DNA of 64,000 bases, from positions 1 through 64,000 of the forward strand of contig CAVRAP010000018.1 in NCBI GenBank assembly GCA_963718995.1, read 5' to 3'. Made by a program: the position numbers and the translations under genes. This document shows, one piece after another, positions 52,430 through 61,406 of the stretch (positions within the stretch are counted from its first letter, which is position 1; every line of letters starts with the position of its first letter). Under the pieces are notes generated by a model that was not told the DNA's origin, did no database searches, and saw only the letters and a program-made list of their open reading frames with translations. The stretch is from UBA4744 sp963718995. GTDB taxonomy: Bacteria; Actinomycetota; Acidimicrobiia; Spongiisociales; UBA4744.

Positions 52430-53575
52430 TCAGCCCATCGAGTCGCCGGCTGCTGCCAATCTGAGGTGGGCGTCTTCAATGATCAATCGGCGCGACATCG
52501 CGTCGATGCCCGTCAAGGTGCCCTGCACCGTGACCTGACTTCCGATGGCGAGTCCCCCGGGTGGCCGACCGGATATGAAAGCCGTCGCTTCGACTTCGAC
52601 TGATCCGAAGAGCTCGTGTCGGGTGGTGGCGATCAACAACGTCACCCGGGTGGGGTTGTTTGGGCCGATTCCCGTGATAACCGACCGCACCTCACCCGGC
52701 CAATTGATCTCGCGCCCCTGGTATTGCTCCTCAAAACGCCTGGCAATTTGGAAGCTGAGACCCTTCTTGGAGAAGAGGGCGGCGGCGATTTCCTCGGCTG
52801 TGCCACTCGCAAGATCCGGCCCGGCGGCCGCCGTTTCCGGTGCTATTCGGACCGGTTCGGGTGGGATAGTCCTTCGAGGATTCGGTTCGGGTAGTGGCCC
52901 GACGTTGAACGGATCCGGTGGGAGGATCCGAGGCGGAGGAGGTATGGGCCGGCGCACCGGCAGCGACGTGGTTGTCGGGCGCAGGGTTCCGGTCGACGCG
53001 CCCTGCAGCATAAGGGCTGCGGCCATGAGGCGCTGGGCGGTGGTCGTCAAGGTACCGGCGTTCTTCTCGATGCCGCTCTTCTCATAGCTGAGCTGTTCAT
53101 CGGTGATCTTGACAGATCGGTAGTCGCCGACCAGGTCCAGCAAGGTGCGCCTGGTGGTGGACGACAGGCGGGAGGAGAGCCGGTCCGGGTCGGAAGTCTT
53201 GATGGAGAAGGCATTGTCGAACTCGGCATCGCCAATCTTGGTGTCGCTCATCCCGAACAGGGCTGCTGCCTTGCCCAACCCGGTCTCGCGGCTCATCCGC
53301 AGGCCCAGCCCGAGTGGCGGGTATCCGATTCGATATCTGGTCCGTACCGAGTTCGATGAACTACTCGAGGAGGACGACACATCGATCTTGACGGTCAGGC
53401 CGCCGACCTCTCCAGCGAGTTTGGGACGGGAGAACAAGCGACCGGGTTGGTATCCGAGCTGTAGTCGTTCGGCGGCCGCCTTCCATTGCGCCTCGTAGCG
53501 TCGAGAACTGGTCGAGGCCGCCACCGCAATCAGCACGATCAATCCGAAGACCACAGGGATGATGAGTCCTTCCAT
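52430..53575 (-). CDS. Hypothetical membrane-anchored protein
   Basis: 381 residues: one N-terminal helix (LIIPVVFGLIVLIAVAAST), a soluble domain beginning YEAQWKAAAERLQLGYQPGR, a Pro/Arg-rich linker (about residues 200-250) and a C-terminal OB-like domain with IGSQVTVQGTLTGIDAMSRR, a phrase typical of nucleic-acid or ligand-binding OB folds. I do not recognise the family. Confidence 0.7.
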   Translation of the reverse strand: MEGLIIPVVFGLIVLIAVAASTSSRRYEAQWKAAAERLQLGYQPGRLFSRPKLAGEVGGLTVKIDVSSSSSSSSNSVRTRYRIGYPPLGLGLRMSRETGLGKAAALFGMSDTKIGDAEFDNAFSIKTSDPDRLSSRLSSTTRRTLLDLVGDYRSVKITDEQLSYEKSGIEKNAGTLTTTAQRLMAAALMLQGASTGTLRPTTTSLPVRRPIPPPPRILPPDPFNVGPLPEPNPRRTIPPEPVRIAPETAAAGPDLASGTAEEIAAALFSKKGLSFQIARRFEEQYQGREINWPGEVRSVITGIGPNNPTRVTLLIATTRHELFGSVEVEATAFISGRPPGGLAIGSQVTVQGTLTGIDAMSRRLIIEDAHLRLAAAGDSMG

Positions 53576-53612
53576 GCCCAGAGTCTACGAAGCGATCGGA
53601 AGGCCTACCGGT

Positions 53613-54494
53613 TCATTTGGGCTCCGGCCTGGTGATGATGGAAACTACCGCAGCGCGGTTGTGCACATGCCGGGCCCGTAACACCGCGATCGGAACCGCG
53701 ATGACCGCCAGCAGCACCAAGGCGGACGTGAAGGGGCTGCCGCTGATGGAGGTGGTCAGCGTGGCGGATAGCCGATCGACGAATCGAACCAGAGCGTTGT
53801 CACCGAGTGCGCCGGCGCCGAACCGGAGGATGGTGGCCCAGTACCAAACGATGAAGGCACCCGCGATGATCATGACGACCCCGGAGATCTTGTTGATGTA
53901 GGGGGCCGTGCCGCGCAGTCTTCGAACCAGGGTGTCCTTTCCAAGGGCCAGGGCAACCGTTATCCCGATCAGGACCATGGACATCCCTAATCCGTAGGAG
54001 ATGAAGGCGGCCAAACCGGCCAGGAACGTCGTCTGCGTGAACGTTGTCGCCACCAACGACAGGAAGATGGGAAGCGTGCACGACAGCGAAGCGAAGGCGT
54101 AGGAAATTCCGAACACAAAAAGCGAACCGTTGGTCCGATCATTCTTGCCGCGAATGGACGGCAGGCGAATCGTCAGATAGCGGCCCCGCAGCAAAGCGAT
54201 TCCCAGGCCGACCAGTCCGACCCCGACGACCAGAGCGACCCAGGGAAGGACGGTGATGATTGAACGGACCCCGGCAACGATGACGGCTCCGGCGACTCCA
54301 AATACCAGAAGGAATCCCGAAGATACGACTGCGCCGGTTCTGAGGGCATGACCAACCGCCGTGACGGGTGTTTGTTCATCCGCTTGTTCGATTCCGAGGA
54401 AGTAGCCCAGATAGGCGGGGAGCATTGCGAAACCACAGGGGTTCACGGTGGCAACGAGTCCGGCCGTGAATGCGGTGAGCAAGATTGGGATCAT
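53613..54494 (-). CDS. CcdA-like cytochrome c biogenesis / thiol transfer membrane protein
   Basis: 293 residues with about six helices. The first has the hallmark TVNPCGFAMLPAYLGYFLG and the fourth SYAFASLSCTLPIFLSLV, placing the two redox cysteines that carry electrons from cytoplasmic thioredoxin across the membrane. The natural partner is a TlpA-like thioredoxin such as that at 51069. AAAGGG precedes the ATG. A TGTCG-N6-CGACA site lies 41 bases upstream, matching those of the Crp/Fnr gene. Confidence 0.9.
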   Translation of the reverse strand: MIPILLTAFTAGLVATVNPCGFAMLPAYLGYFLGIEQADEQTPVTAVGHALRTGAVVSSGFLLVFGVAGAVIVAGVRSIITVLPWVALVVGVGLVGLGIALLRGRYLTIRLPSIRGKNDRTNGSLFVFGISYAFASLSCTLPIFLSLVATTFTQTTFLAGLAAFISYGLGMSMVLIGITVALALGKDTLVRRLRGTAPYINKISGVVMIIAGAFIVWYWATILRFGAGALGDNALVRFVDRLSATLTTSISGSPFTSALVLLAVIAVPIAVLRARHVHNRAAVVSIITRPEPK

Positions 54495-54534
54495 GCCCTT
54501 TGTAACCCCTTGAGGGCAGCATTACGGCTGAGAA

Positions 54535-54550
54535 TGTCGGATGGCCGACA
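54535..54550. promoter_or_regulatory. Crp-type site before ccdA
   Basis: TGTCG-GATGGC-CGACA, a perfect inverted repeat in its arms, ending 41 bases before the ccdA-like start on the minus strand. It differs from the site at 50990 only in the first base and the two central bases. Confidence 0.65.
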
Positions 54551-54590
54551 CTGCCTTGGCTGCAGGCAGGGCCGGCAAATGGTGACCCGG

Positions 54591-54896
54591 CTAACCCTTG
54601 CGAAGCGCCTTGGCCAGTTTGCGCTGTCTCCGGCGCCGCCGCCACATGTACCCGGCGATTTGGTCAAGGACGATGAAGAGCGCCGCCGTCACCAGCAGCA
54701 CGGTGATCCGGGAGGTTTGGAAGGTCCAGGTGAGGAATTCTACCTCGATGACTTCAGTGTTCTGGACGGCGAAGACCGCAAACAACACCAGCAGCACGAT
54801 GCCGATGGCCAGGCTGATCGAGAGGCCGGCCCTGGCCGGTTGAGCAGGTTCGGCGGCCGGTACAGCAGCGCCGTCGGTTTCTCGTCCATCAGTCAT
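54591..54896 (-). CDS. LapA-domain (DUF1049) membrane protein
   Basis: 101 residues: two helices (LSISLAIGIVLLVLFAVFAV; ITVLLVTAALFIVLDQIAGY) separated by QNTEVIEVEFLTWTF, the DUF1049 signature, and a basic C-terminus (MWRRRRRQRKLAKALRKG). Members are involved in envelope assembly in other bacteria; the role here is unknown. Confidence 0.87.
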   Translation of the reverse strand: MTDGRETDGAAVPAAEPAQPARAGLSISLAIGIVLLVLFAVFAVQNTEVIEVEFLTWTFQTSRITVLLVTAALFIVLDQIAGYMWRRRRRQRKLAKALRKG

Positions 54897-54939
54897 GGCA
54901 TTCCTCTCCGGCCTGATAACGAGACACTACCGGAGTCTG

Positions 54940-55794
54940 TTACGAGAAGGCTTCAATCAACGTCACCAGGGCGACCACCATGAACAGCCAACCAAGACCG
55001 TGAATAAGGGGAACCTCTTTGACCCGTTTCGAGAGTTGCGGTCCGAGCTGGCCGCCGATGATGACGCCTGGAACGGTGAACACTACGAGGCGAACGACGG
55101 TATCGATCTCCTGTCCTCCACCGTTCATGAAGTCGACGAGGTGTGTGAGGGAGGCAGCGAGCGCCGTAGCGGCAACGACAACCACGCTGGTCGCCACGGT
55201 CACCCGGCTAGGGACCCGACACCGTTTTACGAGCGCGTAGGTGTTGAGTTCGCCGAGCCCGGTGGAGATCAGCCCGACAAACGCTCCGCCAACCCCTGCG
55301 AAGAGGCGCCCCTCAGTTCGTCTACACACGTGATATCGGTATTCGTGGCCGTCTCGGGAGACGATGAGCCGTTCTACTGAAGGCTCGACCACCCCCTCAC
55401 CGCGAGCAATCGATTCGTCCTCGGCCCCATGCGGGCGATGGCGCACGAAGGAGAAAGCGATGATGAGCAACCCGACTCCGAGAATCGTCTTCAGGACGCG
55501 CTCGGGGGCAAAACCACCGACCAGCGATCCAATCACTGCCATCGGGACGGACGCGACAAGCAGCATACGAACGACACTCCAGTCGATGGTGCGGGCGCGG
55601 TAGTGGGCAGTGACGCCCGAGGCGAACCCGAATACCTCGGTTACGAGGGCAGTTCCGATCGCGATTTTCGGCTCCAGGCCGAGGGCGATGACGAAGAGTG
55701 GCGAGAAGAACGTAGCACCACCAATTCCGGCGCCGTTGGCGATGGCGGCGATGATGATCGCAACCGGAAAGAGGTACCAGTAGGTGTAATCCAA
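54940..55794 (-). CDS. TSUP (TauE/SafE) family sulfite/anion exporter
   Basis: 284 residues with eight or so helices; GAGIGGATFFSPLFVIALGL and VIIGGQLGPQLSKRV are the paired TSUP motifs. A cytoplasmic loop of about 60 residues (HRPHGAEDESIARGEG onward) separates the two halves. TTG 55794 is preferred, with GAGAGGGGCAGG directly upstream; GTG 55821 lacks a site. The substrate is probably sulfite, sulfonate or another sulfur anion. Confidence 0.87.
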   Translation of the reverse strand: MDYTYWYLFPVAIIIAAIANGAGIGGATFFSPLFVIALGLEPKIAIGTALVTEVFGFASGVTAHYRARTIDWSVVRMLLVASVPMAVIGSLVGGFAPERVLKTILGVGLLIIAFSFVRHRPHGAEDESIARGEGVVEPSVERLIVSRDGHEYRYHVCRRTEGRLFAGVGGAFVGLISTGLGELNTYALVKRCRVPSRVTVATSVVVVAATALAASLTHLVDFMNGGGQEIDTVVRLVVFTVPGVIIGGQLGPQLSKRVKEVPLIHGLGWLFMVVALVTLIEAFS

Positions 55795-55893
55795 ACCTGC
55801 CCCTCTCCCGTCTCTCCCCACGGTACCGGTAACGGTCGTCGAACGGGGGAGTAAGGCTCGAGTGTTCTACGCTATGGGATCAGGAGGTCACCG

Positions 55894-56925
55894 TTGACAA
55901 TCCGGGTGCTGACAATCGAAGGTGGTGGCGTGCGGGGCATCATCCCCACGCGGCTGCTAACTGCTCTCGAGTCCCTCTCAGGTACGGCGATCTCGGACAT
56001 GTTCGATGTGCTGGTTGGTACCTCGACCGGGGGCATGCTGGCACTCGGTTTGGTGACGCCCGGCGAGGAAGGGCGCCCCGCATATCCCGCCAGCAGCGTG
56101 GGCGACATATACACGTCCCACGGCCACTCCATCTTCCCAAAACCGGCCTCGTCGCTACCCCGCAGTCTCCAGGAAGCTCGCGAGTGGTGGGCATCGGCAA
56201 GCTCGAATGCCGCCATATTCGGCTACAACCCTGACGCCGGCAACGCCCGGTACTCACCGGAGGGGATCGAAGAAGCCTTCGAGTTGTACTTCGGGGATCA
56301 CCTGCTGTCCGAGGCATTGGTGGATGTGGTCGTCACCAGCTACGACTTGCAGACTAAGAGCCCGGTGCTATTCCGGTCCCGCGACGCCAAACTCGATTCG
56401 GATAATGATCTCCTGATGCGCGATGCTGCGAGAGCTACGTCCGCGGCCCCCACCTATTTTCCCCCGTTGGAAATGGCCTGGGAGGGTGTCGACGATCGGT
56501 TGCTGGTCGACGGCGGCGTGTTTGCCAAGAATCCGGCCATGATCGGCTACATCGAGGGTGTAGCCCGGGCGCGCGAGCAGGGCCTTCGTGACTCGGATGT
56601 GATCGTGGTGTCACTGGGCACCGGGCGCCCCAAGCGAACCCAGGCATTGACCTACAAAGAGTTCGTCAGCAGGAGCTGGCTGAGATTGGCCGAGGACGTG
56701 TTCCGGGCGGCAGAGGATGGGCAGGCCGCCCTGCACGACCAGGTATTGACGACGCTGATCGGCGATCACTATTGGCGGTTCCAGACGGTCCTCGCCGAAG
56801 GTGCCAGCTACGCCATGGATGATGTCAGTGACGAGAATGTCGAGGCATTACAACACCTGGGCGATCAGCTGGTTGGGGAGCGTCTGCCCGATCTGAATGC
56901 GTTGGCGAAGAAGTTGGTTGAGTAG
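55894..56925 (+). CDS. Patatin-like phospholipase
   Basis: 343 residues: oxyanion motif EGGGVRGIIP, nucleophile elbow GTSTGG (Ser) and the catalytic Asp in LVDGGVFAKNP. Acyl hydrolase, probably on phospholipids. The TTG start is well supported by AGGAGGT four bases before it. No secretion signal or effector-delivery genes lie nearby. Also resembles CapV-type phospholipases, but no CBASS cyclase is in the window. Confidence 0.92.
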   Translation: MTIRVLTIEGGGVRGIIPTRLLTALESLSGTAISDMFDVLVGTSTGGMLALGLVTPGEEGRPAYPASSVGDIYTSHGHSIFPKPASSLPRSLQEAREWWASASSNAAIFGYNPDAGNARYSPEGIEEAFELYFGDHLLSEALVDVVVTSYDLQTKSPVLFRSRDAKLDSDNDLLMRDAARATSAAPTYFPPLEMAWEGVDDRLLVDGGVFAKNPAMIGYIEGVARAREQGLRDSDVIVVSLGTGRPKRTQALTYKEFVSRSWLRLAEDVFRAAEDGQAALHDQVLTTLIGDHYWRFQTVLAEGASYAMDDVSDENVEALQHLGDQLVGERLPDLNALAKKLVE

Positions 56926-56940
56926 TCGCCTGGTTGCCGG

Positions 56941-57768
56941 CTACCGATCCAGAAAGATGTCGAGCTGCAACTCCCCGGCCTCCCCGTAGCCGTACTGCTC
57001 AAAGTCCGAAACGCCTGCCTCGGCCAGCACCTCTTCGTCGATGTAGAAGTTGCCCGTGTTGGTCCTGGCGTCCTTGACGAAGATCTCGTAGGCGGCGTCG
57101 GCAACGATTTCCGGTCGGCGCGATTGGGCCATGGCCTGATCGCCGCCCAGCAGATTCTGGACCGCCGCGGTGGCGATGATGGTTTTTGGCCAGAGGCAAT
57201 TGGCGGCCACCCCATCGTCCGCTAGCTCTTCGGATAGACCGAGTGTCACCATGCTCATGCCGTACTTGGCGATGGTGTACGCCACGTGGTTCTTGAACCA
57301 ATGGGGGGCGAGGTTCAGCGGAGGGCTCAGCGTGAGGATATGACCGTTCTCGCTCTCCTGCAGGTACGGGATACAGGTCTTGGAAACGACAAAGGTGCCA
57401 CGGGTGTTGATGTTCTGCATGAGGTCGTAGCGTTTCATCGGCAGCGACTGCGTGTTGGCCAGGTTGATGGCGCTGGCGTTGTTGACGCAGAAATCGATCC
57501 CGCCGAACATCTCAACGGCGGCCTCGACGGCGGCGACGACCTGGTCATCGTTACGAATGTCCCCGACGATCGGCAAAGCCCGACCTCCGGCCTCCTCAAT
57601 TTCGGCGGCGGCGGTGTAGACGGTTCCCGGTAGAGCCGGGTGCGGATCGGCCGTCTTGGCGATGAATGCAACGTTGGCTCCGTCGCGGGCGACCCGTTTG
57701 GCGATGGCTAATCCAATGCCACGGCTGCCGCCTGAGATGAACATGGTTTTGCCTGTCAGTGACGGCAT
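56941..57768 (-). CDS. Short-chain dehydrogenase/reductase
   Basis: 275 residues: cofactor motif TMFISGGSRGIGLAIAKRVA, NNASA, and catalytic Ser/Tyr/Lys region with YTIAKYGMSMVTLGLSEEL. The SDR family commonly uses NAD(P)H; the C-terminal extension (EIFVKDARTNTGNFYIDEEV) resembles the HSDL2/short-chain hydroxysteroid-type branch. Substrate unknown. Confidence 0.92.
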   Translation of the reverse strand: MPSLTGKTMFISGGSRGIGLAIAKRVARDGANVAFIAKTADPHPALPGTVYTAAAEIEEAGGRALPIVGDIRNDDQVVAAVEAAVEMFGGIDFCVNNASAINLANTQSLPMKRYDLMQNINTRGTFVVSKTCIPYLQESENGHILTLSPPLNLAPHWFKNHVAYTIAKYGMSMVTLGLSEELADDGVAANCLWPKTIIATAAVQNLLGGDQAMAQSRRPEIVADAAYEIFVKDARTNTGNFYIDEEVLAEAGVSDFEQYGYGEAGELQLDIFLDR

Positions 57769-57817
57769 GTGAACTCCCCACCTCGTGATGACGTGAGCCT
57801 AACGGTGCGCCGGCCAC

Positions 57818-58645
57818 TCACCGCCGCGGCGGAACGAAGGCATCGCTGACGGCATCGAGCGCGCGATTGATGCCGCTCTTGAGTCGGCTCAATGCCATCC
57901 GAACGCCCAGGATGGTTGACGCGCTGAATACCGTCAACGTCGAGAGAGCGAGAGCGATGGTGGCGGGTTCGAGCGGGCCGCCGAAAGCGACCGACCCGAT
58001 CCCGACGGCTCCAACGGTCGCTATGGCGCCGGTGGCCAGCAAGGTCTGACCGGTTCTGCGGAGGCCGGCTGTGCTGGCTTCGATCGATACCAGTTGCTCG
58101 CCTTCCTTGACCTCGCGGATCCGGTGGGTCACCCCGCGGGTATCCCGCAGAGCTCCCGTGCCCTGACCCAACTTCAGTCCCATACGGATGGAAGTGATGG
58201 GATGGGAGTCCTTCTCCCAGAGGATGCCGTCTTCGTAGTGGCGGCGCGGGCGAAGTCCTTCATGGTTCTGGAACCAGGTTTCGGCGGCGGCCTCTACCCT
58301 GCTGTTGGTTCCCCTGATGACTCGTGTGGCTATCACCTTGTCCGGGGCGAGCAGCTTCTGCCAGACGGTGTCCATGCGATCGTCGAGCGAAACGCCTGCG
58401 TGGTGTTCTGCCAGAGCTCGCAGCAAGAAATCGGGTTCCACGTTCAATTCGCCCGCCATGCGAATGAGCCGATCTCGATTGATGGGTTCAACGCTGCTCG
58501 TCGATTCATGTGTTTGCAGCTCGATGGCGCGTCGCAAGATCTTGTCGGCCTGATCTGCCGGGACCGGTTCCTCTCCGGGCAGGCGATCGATGCCGCCGGA
58601 CATGTGTTCAGGCCGCGGCCGGTGCGGTTCGAATCGTTGCGTCAT
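57818..58645 (-). CDS. Hypothetical protein with two C-terminal membrane helices
   Basis: 275 residues: a polar N-terminal half with a helical ADKILRRAIELQTHESTSS and DRLIRMAGELNVEPDFLLRA region, a middle beta-rich domain, and two closely spaced C-terminal helices (LLATGAIATVGAVGIGSVAF; ATIALALSTLTVFSASTILG). ATG 58645 is chosen; a frame extending to 58891 overlaps the glycosylase gene and was rejected. Family not recognised. Confidence 0.7.
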   Translation of the reverse strand: MTQRFEPHRPRPEHMSGGIDRLPGEEPVPADQADKILRRAIELQTHESTSSVEPINRDRLIRMAGELNVEPDFLLRALAEHHAGVSLDDRMDTVWQKLLAPDKVIATRVIRGTNSRVEAAAETWFQNHEGLRPRRHYEDGILWEKDSHPITSIRMGLKLGQGTGALRDTRGVTHRIREVKEGEQLVSIEASTAGLRRTGQTLLATGAIATVGAVGIGSVAFGGPLEPATIALALSTLTVFSASTILGVRMALSRLKSGINRALDAVSDAFVPPRR

Positions 58646-58682
58646 TGTTGTACCAGTATGGCGCGAGCGGGAGGTGGGCCGC

Positions 58683-59558
58683 TCAGATTTGCGAGATTGA
58701 ACGCAGCGCCGTCTTCGGACCATATTTTGGAGCGTGAACTCCACCTGCTTTGAGAAGGCGGATGACCCGCCCGCGATGCCCGCGGTACGGTTCGAGAAGT
58801 TCGAGCATGCGCGGGTCGTCGGCGCGCGGCTCTCCTGCCAGGCCCCACGCCACCATGTTGGGGATGTGATAATCGCCGACCGGTACGGCATCGGGGTCCC
58901 CCAAGGCCGAACCCATGACGAGCGCCGCCGTCCATGGGCCGATGCCCGGAAATGCAGTAAGCCGGGAGAAGGCTTCTTCCCTGGTCATGCCCGCTATCTC
59001 CTCGAGTCTTCTGGAACGTTTCGCGACGAACCGCAGCAGGTCGGCCCGCTTCCGCTCGATTCCCAATTCGTGCATCTGCCAGTAGGGGACCTCGGCCAAG
59101 ACTTCTACGGCGACCGGCAGCATCAAGTCGAGGGGTCCAGGGGCCGGTTCGGAAAACGTCCGGGTCAAAGCCCGCTCGTTCCGATGTGCTTCTTTCGTCG
59201 CGATCTTCTGGCCGAGAATGGCGGGAACGATGGACTCGAAGACACGGTCCGATCGGCCGATCCGCAGGCCGCGCTTGCGCATGTTCAGATCTCGCAGCAA
59301 CCGGTGCGCCGGAACGAAGCCCCCCGGGTTGTCGTCGAGGCCGAGCAGCCTGGGTGTTTGATCGAGAATCCAGTCGGCGCCATCGCCCCAGGCGGTTGCG
59401 TCGATCGTGAGCCCGTGCCGCTCGATGACGACGGTGGCCGGGCCATCCGGGGTCCGGGTTGCCCACCAGGCACGCGAGGCACTGGGATCAGAGCTTCGGC
59501 TCCCGAGGGTCAGCCGGAGATCGAGATGCTCCGGTCCTTCGATACTTCGTTTCTTCAC
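58683..59558 (-). CDS. AlkA-type DNA-3-methyladenine glycosylase (HhH-GPD)
   Basis: 291 residues: the HhH-GPD signature FPGIGPWTAALVMGSALGDP with catalytic Asp in VPVGDYHIPN, preceded by the AILGQKIATKEA segment. It removes alkylated bases in base excision repair. The GTG start at 59558 follows GGAG at some distance. Upstream of the preceding hypothetical gene on the same strand. Confidence 0.9.
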   Translation of the reverse strand: MKKRSIEGPEHLDLRLTLGSRSSDPSASRAWWATRTPDGPATVVIERHGLTIDATAWGDGADWILDQTPRLLGLDDNPGGFVPAHRLLRDLNMRKRGLRIGRSDRVFESIVPAILGQKIATKEAHRNERALTRTFSEPAPGPLDLMLPVAVEVLAEVPYWQMHELGIERKRADLLRFVAKRSRRLEEIAGMTREEAFSRLTAFPGIGPWTAALVMGSALGDPDAVPVGDYHIPNMVAWGLAGEPRADDPRMLELLEPYRGHRGRVIRLLKAGGVHAPKYGPKTALRSISQI

Positions 59559-59706
59559 GGTCGCGGCTTCGCTCCAACTGCTGTGCGGTTCGCCCGGAGC
59601 ACCCGGATGCCGTCCTTGCGTCCGATCTCCGCTGTGGCGGTTGAAGGCTTGAGGGTACCGGTTCGTCGGTCGGACGGAGCTGTGACACGACTGAACTTTT
59701 GGTGAA

Positions 59707-59734
59707 ACGAACTACAGCGCTCGCTGTAGTTCGT
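59707..59734. terminator. Hairpin overlapping a stop codon
   Basis: Perfect 13-bp stem ACGAACTACAGCG / CGCTGTAGTTCGT with a 2-base centre. The right arm encodes the last codons of the minus-strand gene at 59712 and the left arm its stop. Same design as the aapP hairpin at 6560. Confidence 0.55.
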
Positions 59735-60248
59735 GGTCGGTGATGGCGCCCTCGTCAACCAACCGGCGTTCGGCACGCCCATAGAAATGCTGGCCGATCT
59801 CGAGCGCCCCGCTCGTGTAGATATCGGGCCGGTAGACGGACAGCACCGCGGCCAGCAACCGTATCTGAAAGCGCGTTTCCACACATGCATCGACGGTTCT
59901 GGTGGCGAGGACTGAGTCGATCATCTCGTCGAACAGGGACTCGAGGTTGTCGAGGTGGTTGACGCGATCCAATAACTCGTCGCGTTTTGCCAGAAGTTCA
60001 TCCTCGACATGGTGGGAATCCTGCCGGGTCATCCGGAGAAGCATGCGAAGTTCGCGTCCAAACACCTCGTGGCGGGGATCGTCGTCGTCCAGAGGCGGCG
60101 GTGGGGTCCGGCGGGCGTCGCGAACAGCAGCCAGCATGGTGTGCGTCCGATCAAGCGTGATCGTGACATCGCCTCGATCATCAATCGAGACATCCAACTG
60201 GCTTTCCCTTACGCGCGAGTCCTCCCGACCGCCCTGAGCTGCGCTCAT
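59712..60248 (-). CDS. Hypothetical protein
   Basis: 178 residues, mostly helical and charged: VTITLDRTHTMLAAVRDARR, a Pro/Asp tract PPPPLDDDDPRHEVFGREL, then FDEMIDSVLATRTVDACVET and EIGQHFYGRAERRLVDEGA. No family recognised. Downstream of the ParA/zinc-ribbon pair on the same strand. Confidence 0.6.
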   Translation of the reverse strand: MSAAQGGREDSRVRESQLDVSIDDRGDVTITLDRTHTMLAAVRDARRTPPPPLDDDDPRHEVFGRELRMLLRMTRQDSHHVEDELLAKRDELLDRVNHLDNLESLFDEMIDSVLATRTVDACVETRFQIRLLAAVLSVYRPDIYTSGALEIGQHFYGRAERRLVDEGAITDHELQRAL

Positions 60249-60311
60249 GGAGTCATCGTATCGTGTTCAAGCCTTGATCGGGAAGAACTGCCGGGGCCAT
60301 TCTTCACAATG

Positions 60312-60608
60312 TCAATCGAGCCAGCCCACCCGGCACCAGGATCGACGTTCGCAGGAAGGGCAACTCATCCATCGGTTGTACTTGATCAGAGGCACCCACA
60401 GGGTCAGTCGGAGTATCCGGGCTACCGCTTCACCCGCCTGGATTCGTTTGTGCTCACCGCACGATGAGCATTCGACGACCACCGTTCCGGGAAGCGGTGT
60501 GGCCGTCGAGAAGAGAGCCTGACGACCCGGCGGGGCGGCCTTGTGGCTGGTTGGGGCAGGGGCGCTGTCGAACAAAGCGCGCTTGCCTTGCGGGTCGCTG
60601 CTATTCAC
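60312..60608 (-). CDS. Small zinc-ribbon protein
   Basis: 98 residues: a basic N-terminus, then VVVECSSCGEHKRI and MSCPSCERRSWCRV, giving two CxxC pairs that could bind one zinc. The GTG start overlaps the ParA stop by 4 bases (GTGA), so the two are coupled. Such small proteins sometimes accompany ParA-like ATPases in actinobacteria; the role is unknown. Confidence 0.7.
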   Translation of the reverse strand: MNSSDPQGKRALFDSAPAPTSHKAAPPGRQALFSTATPLPGTVVVECSSCGEHKRIQAGEAVARILRLTLWVPLIKYNRWMSCPSCERRSWCRVGWLD

Positions 60609-61357
60609 GTGTTCTCCAGGGTCTGGGCCAGGGCCCGGTAGGCCTCGGCCGCCGTGGAACGCCGGGCGTGCTGCAGCACGGACATCCCCCGGGCCGGAGC
60701 CTCGGCGACGCGGACCGTCTTGGGGATTGGTGGTTCGAGGACCGTGATGCCGTACCGTTTGGGGAGGTCTTCCATCACCTCGTGGGCGAGGCGGGTGCGC
60801 GAGTCGAACATGGTGGCGACGGCGCCGAGCACCTTGATCTTGCTGTTCGTAAAGGTGCGTACATCGTCGATGGTCTCCAACAATTGGCCGACCCCCCGGT
60901 AACTGAGCGTCTCCGGTTGCAGGGGGATCAGCACCTCCCGAACTGCAGTGAGACCATTAATAGTGAGGATCCCGAGCGAGGGTGGGCAGTCGATCATGAC
61001 GACGTCATAGGTGCTGATGACCGGCTGGAGCGCTTTGGCGAGAACGTACTCGCGACCGGTCTTGGTCAAAAGGTGGAGTTCAGCGCCGGCGAGGTCAATG
61101 GTGGAGGGCAGGAGGGAAAGGTCGCCTGCGACAACGATGGCCTTGGCAGCGGTGGTCCGGCCGAGCATGACATCGTGGATCGAGATCTCTAGACCCTCGG
61201 ATTCGATCCCCATCGAGTAGGTGAGGCATGCTTGTGGATCGAGATCGACGAGCAGGACGTTGCGACCCAACTCCGCGAAAGCCGACCCCAACGACTGGAC
61301 CGTGGTGGTCTTGGCCACTCCGCCTTTCTGGTTGGCTACGGCGATAACCCGGGTCAT
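60605..61357 (-). CDS. ParA/Soj-family ATPase
   Basis: 250 residues: deviant Walker A KGGVAKTTT at residues 11-19 (NQKGGVAKTTTVQSLGSAFA), Walker A' LLVDLDPQACLTY, Walker B VVMIDCPPSLGILTINGLTA. Chromosome- or cargo-partition ATPase. No parB or parS is visible nearby, so it is more likely an orphan ParA positioning some other cargo. ATG 61357 is chosen; a longer frame adds no family-like residues. Confidence 0.9.
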   Translation of the reverse strand: MTRVIAVANQKGGVAKTTTVQSLGSAFAELGRNVLLVDLDPQACLTYSMGIESEGLEISIHDVMLGRTTAAKAIVVAGDLSLLPSTIDLAGAELHLLTKTGREYVLAKALQPVISTYDVVMIDCPPSLGILTINGLTAVREVLIPLQPETLSYRGVGQLLETIDDVRTFTNSKIKVLGAVATMFDSRTRLAHEVMEDLPKRYGITVLEPPIPKTVRVAEAPARGMSVLQHARRSTAAEAYRALAQTLENT

Positions 61358-61406
61358 GACCGCGATTGTAGGGCGAGGAGTTGTGCGCCGATCGTTGTTC
61401 GGAGGA

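Noticed and set aside
55894..56925. Patatin as a CBASS phospholipase effector
   Set aside because: No CD-NTase or other defence gene lies within the window, and neighbours are housekeeping types.
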